In this document: one piece after another, positions 51,240 to 53,441 of the stretch | Position numbering within the stretch: the stretch's first letter is position 1 | Layout of the letters: the number at the start of each line of letters is the position of its first letter | From: Gemmatimonadota bacterium | GTDB taxonomy: Bacteria; Gemmatimonadota; Gemmatimonadetes; Longimicrobiales; Gaopeijiaceae | Reading direction: 5' to 3' | Length of the DNA stretch: 53,441 nucleotides | Assembly (NCBI GenBank): GCA_029879725.1 | Contig: JAOUPR010000014.1 | Location: 1 to 53,441 of the forward strand | Notes under the pieces: generated by a model | What the model was told of the DNA's origin: nothing | The model's input: only the letters and a program-made list of their open reading frames with translations | Databases searched by the model: none | Program-made: the position numbers and the translations under genes

Positions 51240-53441
51240 CCGTGGGGCATGGGCGGCAGGTCGACCGGATGGATACCCGATGAAGGAGCGGGGGCCCGTC
51301 GATGGCGGCCCGGCGGCTGGGTCAAGGCCGCCTCCAGCACCTCGTCCATGGTGCGAACGGGAGCGAACACGACCTGGTCCAGCACCTCGACCGGGAGGAG
51401 TTCCAGCTCCGCGGCGTTGGGCTCGGGGAGGAGTACCCGCTTCATCCCGCTGCGCATGGCGGCCACCGCCTTCTCCTTGACTCCTCCCACCCCCAACACG
51501 CGTCCGCGAAGAGTGATCTCCCCGGTCATGGCCACGTCCGCCCGCGTCGGCGTCTCCGTGAGGGCCGAGATGAGCGCCACGGCGATGGTGATTCCGGCGG
51601 AAGGGCCGTCCTTGGGCGTCGCGCCCTCCGGGATGTGGATGTGGATGTCCACCTTTTCGTGGAACTGGGGATCCAGCCCCAGCACCTCCGCCCGGGAGCG
51701 GGCGTAGGTCACCGCGGCCATGGCCGACTCCTTCATGACGTCCCCGAGCGTTCCTGTGAGGCGAAGCTCCCCACTTCCCGCCAGGACCGCGACCTCCACG
51801 TCCAACACGGCTCCGCCGGCCTCGGTCCAGGCCAGCCCGTTGGCGATCCCCACCCGATGGCCTTCCTCGTCCCGATCCGGCGGCTGGTAGGGCGGGGGGC
51901 CGAGAAGCTCACGGAGATCTTCGGGGACGATGTGACGTTGGCGCTCGGAAGTCCCTCCCGCCACGCGGCGCGCCATCTTCCGCGCCACCCGCGAGAGGCG
52001 TCGGTCCAGTTCCCGGACCCCGGCCTCCCGGGTGTAGTGCTGGATCACGTGATGGATGGCCTCGTCGGCGAGATCCATGACGTCGGGATCGAGGCCGTGG
52101 CGCACCGCGAGGCGCGGCCACAGGAAACGGCTCGCGATCTCTCGCTTCTCCGTGTCGAGGTACCCGGGAAGCCGGATGACCTCCATGCGATCCCGCAGCG
52201 CCTCGGGAATTCCCTGAAGCGTATTCGCGGTCGCGATGAAGAGCACGTCGGAGAGGTCGAAGTCCAACTCGAGATAATGGTCGGTGAAGGTCCGGTTCTG
52301 TTCCGGATCGAGAACTTCGAGCAACGCGGCACCGGGGTCTCCGTGGAAATCCCGGGCCATCTTGTCCACCTCGTCGAGGAGGAACACGGGGTTGTGCGTC
52401 CCGCTCCTGCGCATCCCCTGTATGACCCGCCCCGGGAGGGCGCCCACGTAGGTCCGCCTGTGCCCCCGGATCTCCGCCTCGTCCCGCACACCGCCCAGGC
52501 TCACCCGGACGAACTCCCGGCCCAGCGCCCGGGCGATGCTCTGCCCCAGGGACGTCTTCCCGACTCCGGGAGGCCCCACGAGGCACAGGATCGGCCCTCG
52601 CATCTCACCGACCAGGGAGAGGACCGCCACATGGTCCAGGATCCGGTCCTTCACCTCTCCCAGCCCGAAGTGCTCCGCTTCGAGGATCTCCGCCGCCGCG
52701 GCTACGTCCAGCCGGTCCTCGCTATGTCCGGTCCACGGAAGGGCGGTGATCCAGTCCAGGTATGTCCGGATCACCGCGGCCTCGGGAGCCACGGGGTTGA
52801 GACGCCGGAGCCTGCCCAACTCCTTCTCGGCACGCTCCCGCGCTTCGGGGGGGAGGTCGATGGAGCGTACGATTCCGTCCAACTCCTCCCACTCGTCCAT
52901 CTCTTCGTCGGGGGCTTCACGGTGGATCACCTTGAGGCCGCTACCGAAGAAGGGAGGCGCCTTGTCCTCCATCCCCAACTGCAGGTGCTGGTCGAGCTTC
53001 GCCTCGATCCGCAGGATCTCCAACTCCCTCACGAGGAGTTCACGCAGGAGTTCCAGGTGTTGGCTCGCGTCGGTGACCTCCAGAAGCTCCTGCTTCTCCG
53101 GCGCCGAGAGGAGGAGGTGGCCGGAGACCACGTGGGCGAGGCGGCTCCCCTCACCGGCGGCGGCCATGATTCCGGCCAGTTCGTCGGGGATGCGCTCGTT
53201 GAGGCGCGTGTATTCGCTGTAGAGTCCAGCAACCAGGCGGGAGAGGGAGACCAGTTCCCGGTCACCCGCGCCCACGCCGGATTCCGGCGGTGTCGGGTGG
53301 TCCGGCACGACCTCCAGGGATGCCCTCAATGACGACGCCGACGTGTACAGCCGGCGGATGCGCGCGCGGGTCAACCCCTCGAGCATGACGCGCGCGGTCC
53401 CGTCGGGGAGGCTGGTCACCTGAGCCACATGCGCCACGGTT
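51236..53441 (-). CDS. lon: Lon protease, N-terminus cut off by window edge
   Basis: An ATP-dependent serine protease degrading misfolded and regulatory proteins. The frame is open to the window end; about 735 residues are visible, so roughly the first 70-90 are missing. The retained part starts inside the N-domain (SLPDGTARVMLEGLTRARI), then coiled coil, Walker A GPPGVGKTSLGQSIA, GHRRTYVGALPGRVIQGMR, Walker B NPVFLLDEVDK, and the protease domain with catalytic Ser in EGATPKDGPSAGITIA and Lys in SGMKRVLLPEPN. A Pro/Arg-rich tail ends the protein. It heads the lon-engB-lipoprotein unit. Confidence 0.96.
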   Translation of the reverse strand, partial: TVAHVAQVTSLPDGTARVMLEGLTRARIRRLYTSASSLRASLEVVPDHPTPPESGVGAGDRELVSLSRLVAGLYSEYTRLNERIPDELAGIMAAAGEGSRLAHVVSGHLLLSAPEKQELLEVTDASQHLELLRELLVRELEILRIEAKLDQHLQLGMEDKAPPFFGSGLKVIHREAPDEEMDEWEELDGIVRSIDLPPEARERAEKELGRLRRLNPVAPEAAVIRTYLDWITALPWTGHSEDRLDVAAAAEILEAEHFGLGEVKDRILDHVAVLSLVGEMRGPILCLVGPPGVGKTSLGQSIARALGREFVRVSLGGVRDEAEIRGHRRTYVGALPGRVIQGMRRSGTHNPVFLLDEVDKMARDFHGDPGAALLEVLDPEQNRTFTDHYLELDFDLSDVLFIATANTLQGIPEALRDRMEVIRLPGYLDTEKREIASRFLWPRLAVRHGLDPDVMDLADEAIHHVIQHYTREAGVRELDRRLSRVARKMARRVAGGTSERQRHIVPEDLRELLGPPPYQPPDRDEEGHRVGIANGLAWTEAGGAVLDVEVAVLAGSGELRLTGTLGDVMKESAMAAVTYARSRAEVLGLDPQFHEKVDIHIHIPEGATPKDGPSAGITIAVALISALTETPTRADVAMTGEITLRGRVLGVGGVKEKAVAAMRSGMKRVLLPEPNAAELELLPVEVLDQVVFAPVRTMDEVLEAALTQPPGRHRRAPAPSSGIHPVDLPPMPHG

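Overview
The window is a GC-rich (about two thirds GC by eye), gene-dense bacterial chromosome segment. It has no rRNA, tRNA, CRISPR array, IS element or prophage that I can see. A secretin with its alignment proteins and two lipobox proteins indicate a Gram-negative-type envelope. Gene content and order (pilMNOPQ next to aroC-aroK, folate-dependent TrmFO, topA-trmFO-xerC-hslVU, lon-engB) fit a non-proteobacterial high-GC lineage such as Gemmatimonadota. That assignment is an inference, not proven by the sequence.

Left part (1-11.1 kb): metabolic and stress genes. A SahR-like ArsR-methyltransferase regulator sits upstream of a truncated ahcY and has a perfect 8+8 bp palindrome at its own start. 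It is followed by a secreted M20 amidohydrolase, a membrane fatty acid desaturase, an AGCS amino acid:cation symporter with an unusual loop insertion, a methyltransferase, DNA polymerase IV, Mn-type superoxide dismutase and a secreted LysM protein with LAS-metallopeptidase motifs.

Centre (10.5-34.7 kb): a very large type IV pilus locus. In order it holds a stand-alone degenerate receiver/DHp protein; a PilS/PilR pair; a polyprenyl-phosphate-sugar-synthase-like GT2 followed by a TMTC-like (GT-C + TPR) glycosyltransferase; two major pilins, the first behind a good sigma-54 promoter with two palindromes; a second sensor kinase/NtrC-type regulator pair; two successive minor-pilin cassettes, each in the order FimT-PilV-PilW-PilX (the GspH-I-J-K order); pilMNOPQ; and a 933-residue lipoprotein. 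Pilus motor genes (pilB, pilT, pilC) and the prepilin peptidase are not in the window. A reasonable reading is a self-contained block for pilin expression, O-glycosylation, tip assembly and outer-membrane passage.

Right part (34.9-53.4 kb): translationally coupled housekeeping genes. First comes aroC-aroK-topA-trmFO-xerC. A membrane protein with a spermidine-synthase-like domain is inserted on the opposite strand, followed by hslV-hslU, argF-gcvT, a MogA/MoaB protein and an orphan sigma-54 activator lacking the phospho-Asp. On the minus strand, lon (cut by the window end)-engB-lipoprotein follow. Most junctions are ATGA or GTGA overlaps. The topA-trmFO-xerC-hslVU and lon-engB orders match those long known in Firmicutes.

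No gap between genes exceeds 300 bases. The longer gaps hold promoters, palindromes and terminator hairpins, which are listed separately.
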